This document shows positions 5,094 to 6,673 of a DNA stretch of 6,673 bases, one piece after another (the stretch's first letter is position 1; each line of letters starts with the position of its first letter). Origin of the DNA: Oscillospiraceae bacterium (GTDB lineage Bacteria; Bacillota_A; Clostridia; Oscillospirales; Ruminococcaceae); the NCBI GenBank assembly GCA_900766795.1, contig CAAFWX010000372.1, forward strand, positions 1 to 6,673, read 5' to 3'. A model generated the notes under the pieces. That model had not been told where the DNA came from and ran no database searches. It worked only from the letters and a program-made list of their open reading frames with translations. The translations under genes and the position numbers were made by a program.

Positions 5094-6485
5094 ATGGCAG
5101 ATGAGAAGGAAGTAGGTATCCTTAACCACGCAGCGGTTGAGATTTCGGTTGACCCGAACTACACGACGGCTTTCATGTCGCTTAGTGCGCCAAGCGGCGG
5201 CGGTCTTGAAATGACCTTTGACAAAGCGATGCGCGCGCTTGAAGAAAAGAAGATTTCCTTCGGAATCGACGAGGAAGCGGTGCGCGACATGGTGGACAAT
5301 AAGCGCTATGACGAGAATATCTGTGTGGCGAGATGGGCTGCACCCGTTGACGGGACAGACGGAGTGATTACCTACAAGTTCAACATGGACAGCGTTGCCA
5401 GACCCGTTGAGGACGAAAACGGAGTTGTTGACTACAAGAATCTCGGTCTTGTCCGCAACATTACCTCGGGCACGGTGATTGCTACCATAACCATGCCCAC
5501 CGAGGGCACTCCCGGGCGGGACATCACGGGAAGAACCGTCGGGCAGCGCAAGGGCGTGCCTGCGCGGTACACCGTTGGCACAGGCACAACGCTTGTGAAC
5601 AACGAGTCCGAGATAATTGCCGCCGTGGACGGAAACCTTGTCTACAACAACGGCGCGTTCTGCGTTGAGGAAGAGCTTATAATAAAGGAAGACGTGGACG
5701 TTTCCAGCGGAAACATCGACTTTATCGGAAACGTTGTTATCCGCGGAAGCGTGTATGAGGGCTTCAAGGTAACATCCAAAAAGAACATCACCGTAAACGG
5801 CTCTGTGAACGGCGCGGAGCTTTCCGCACAAGGCGACATCACTGTCAAGCTTGGCGTGGTGAACTCTGTTATCAACGCCAAAGGCAGCGTAAAGGCGGGA
5901 TTCTGTGAGAACAGCAAAATCACCGCCGATAAGAACGTGGAGAGCGCTTCGTTTGTCGGCGGAGAGGTTTTTGCCGGCGGAAACATTTCCGCCACGGGAA
6001 AGGGCGTTATGGTGGGCGGAAAATACACCGCTCTCGACAATATTGAGGCGGGAACCGTAGGCTCCGATAACTACACCAGAACGCTGATTACGCTCGGAAA
6101 CAACGCTGTGCTTTCCGAGGAGCGCGACACGCTCCAGCGCAGCATTGCCGAGATGGAGGGCAAGATTGACCAGCTGGGCAAGATTCTCGACACGCTCACA
6201 GAGCTTGCGAAGAAGTCGAAGCTTTCTCCCGAGCGCGAGCAACTTAAGGCGGAGGCAGTGAGAAACCGCCTAAAAATGCAAATGGAAATCAAGAAGAACA
6301 CTCAGCGAATCGAGCAGATAAACCAGACGCTGCTGGTGAACCAGACGCTCAGCATTTCCGTCAGAAAGGCGTTCTATCCCGGTGTTACGCTGCGCATAAA
6401 CGACTGCGTGCTCGCCGTGAACGTTGAAAACTCCCGCTGCCGCGCCACGATTGAAAACGCGGAAATCGTTTTCAAGCCGTTCTGA
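5094..6485 (+). CDS. FapA/DUF342-family beta-helix protein
   Basis: The protein has 463 residues, no signal peptide and no membrane segment, so it is cytoplasmic. The N-terminal FapA domain spans about 10-185, with YDENICVARWAAPVDGTDG at 72-90. Residues about 190-325 are short Gly/Val/Asn-rich turns of a right-handed beta-helix of the polymer-forming type (IDFIGNVVIRGSVYEG, NITVNGSVNGAELSAQGDI). A charged helical stretch at about 340-415 should form a coiled coil, and a small beta-rich tail ends at KPF. In Vibrio the family member FapA affects polar flagellar assembly and binds the glucose phosphotransferase protein EIIA. Most clostridial members have no assigned role. No flagellar or chemotaxis gene is nearby, so a flagellar function should not be assumed. 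The start is supported by GAGG at 5081-5084, 9 bases upstream. It is monocistronic. Confidence 0.9.
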   Translation: MADEKEVGILNHAAVEISVDPNYTTAFMSLSAPSGGGLEMTFDKAMRALEEKKISFGIDEEAVRDMVDNKRYDENICVARWAAPVDGTDGVITYKFNMDSVARPVEDENGVVDYKNLGLVRNITSGTVIATITMPTEGTPGRDITGRTVGQRKGVPARYTVGTGTTLVNNESEIIAAVDGNLVYNNGAFCVEEELIIKEDVDVSSGNIDFIGNVVIRGSVYEGFKVTSKKNITVNGSVNGAELSAQGDITVKLGVVNSVINAKGSVKAGFCENSKITADKNVESASFVGGEVFAGGNISATGKGVMVGGKYTALDNIEAGTVGSDNYTRTLITLGNNAVLSEERDTLQRSIAEMEGKIDQLGKILDTLTELAKKSKLSPEREQLKAEAVRNRLKMQMEIKKNTQRIEQINQTLLVNQTLSISVRKAFYPGVTLRINDCVLAVNVENSRCRATIENAEIVFKPF

Positions 6486-6520
6486 CGGCAGGGCGGAACA
6501 ATTGCTTTACGAACAAAACG

Positions 6521-6556
6521 AATCCGTATTCTGTACAGGATACGGATTTTTTGTTT
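6521..6556 (+). terminator. Strong rho-independent terminator of the FapA-family gene
   Basis: Twelve-base arms (6521-6532 with 6537-6548, one T-G pair) enclose a GTAC tetraloop and run into TTTTTTGTTT. It lies 35 bases after the stop. Read leftward, the hairpin is followed by TCGTTTTGTT, so it may also stop the gene converging from the right. Confidence 0.93.
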
Positions 6557-6568
6557 GAGTTACGAGAG

Positions 6569-6673
6569 TTACGGGCGGCGCATAGGTTTTCGCAGGTCGT
6601 CCACGGTGAGAATCGGCGGCACATTGCGGCTGTGGATTCGACGGTCGGTGTAGTTCTTCGTGACGGCTGTCAC
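6569..6673 (-). CDS. 3' end of a convergent gene of unknown function (34 residues visible)
   Basis: Leftward from the window edge a frame is open for 34 codons, to TAA at 6571-6569. It reads ...NYTDRRIHSRNVPPILTV (residues 7-24) and then DDLRKPMRRP. About three quarters of the third codon positions are G or C, as in the neighbouring genes. The stop lies just before the fapA terminator, which could serve both genes. A second minus-strand frame is also open here but runs into the terminator hairpin, so I prefer this one. Too little is visible to name a family. Confidence 0.5.
   Translation of the reverse strand: MTAVTKNYTDRRIHSRNVPPILTVDDLRKPMRRP

Noticed and set aside
5040..6242. 400-aa leftward frame antisense to the FapA-family gene
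   Set aside because: The FapA domain order is clear on the + strand, and the antisense frame runs across its promoter and SD.
6659..6673. GTGAC/GTCAC inverted repeat at the window edge
   Set aside because: Short arms inside a likely coding region; it could equally be chance, and the window ends there.

Overview
The window looks like chromosomal DNA from a fibre-degrading gut or rumen clostridium, most like Ruminococcus or a relative in the Oscillospiraceae. Four things suggest this: a secreted GH5 cellulase, a secreted BspA-type leucine-rich-repeat protein with Ig-like and FnIII domains, a MetA of the acetyl-CoA type, and near-consensus sigma-A promoters with strong GGAGG ribosome binding sites. 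This placement is inference from gene content; no species marker is present.

Layout. The left part (1-3785) is transcribed leftward. A partial membrane-anchored protein with an 18-bp tandem repeat runs off the left edge (1-372). It lies one base downstream of a GH5 endoglucanase gene (374-1516), and the two share a promoter at 1580-1608. Next are a tRNA-Ser(GCT) (1739-1828) with its own consensus promoter and hairpin terminator, and a secreted LRR/Big_2/FnIII protein (1965-3785) with its own promoter and terminator. The control region at 3786-3999 is divergent. Rightward from it runs metA (4000-4917, homoserine O-acetyltransferase), then a FapA/DUF342 beta-helix protein (5094-6485) with its own promoter and a strong terminator. 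The extreme right end (6569-6673) probably holds the 3' end of a convergent leftward gene.

How the genes relate. The cellulase and the repeat-bearing membrane protein are almost certainly co-transcribed and may be functionally linked at the cell surface. The LRR protein is also exported. metA starts the transacylation branch of methionine synthesis and stands alone. The FapA-family gene is an orphan with no flagellar genes beside it. I see no mobile element, CRISPR array, toxin-antitoxin pair or phage module. The window is mostly ordinary, and its most interesting part is the truncated repeat protein coupled to the cellulase. The large open frames antisense to the cellulase, the LRR gene, metA and fapA are shadows of GC-rich third codon positions.
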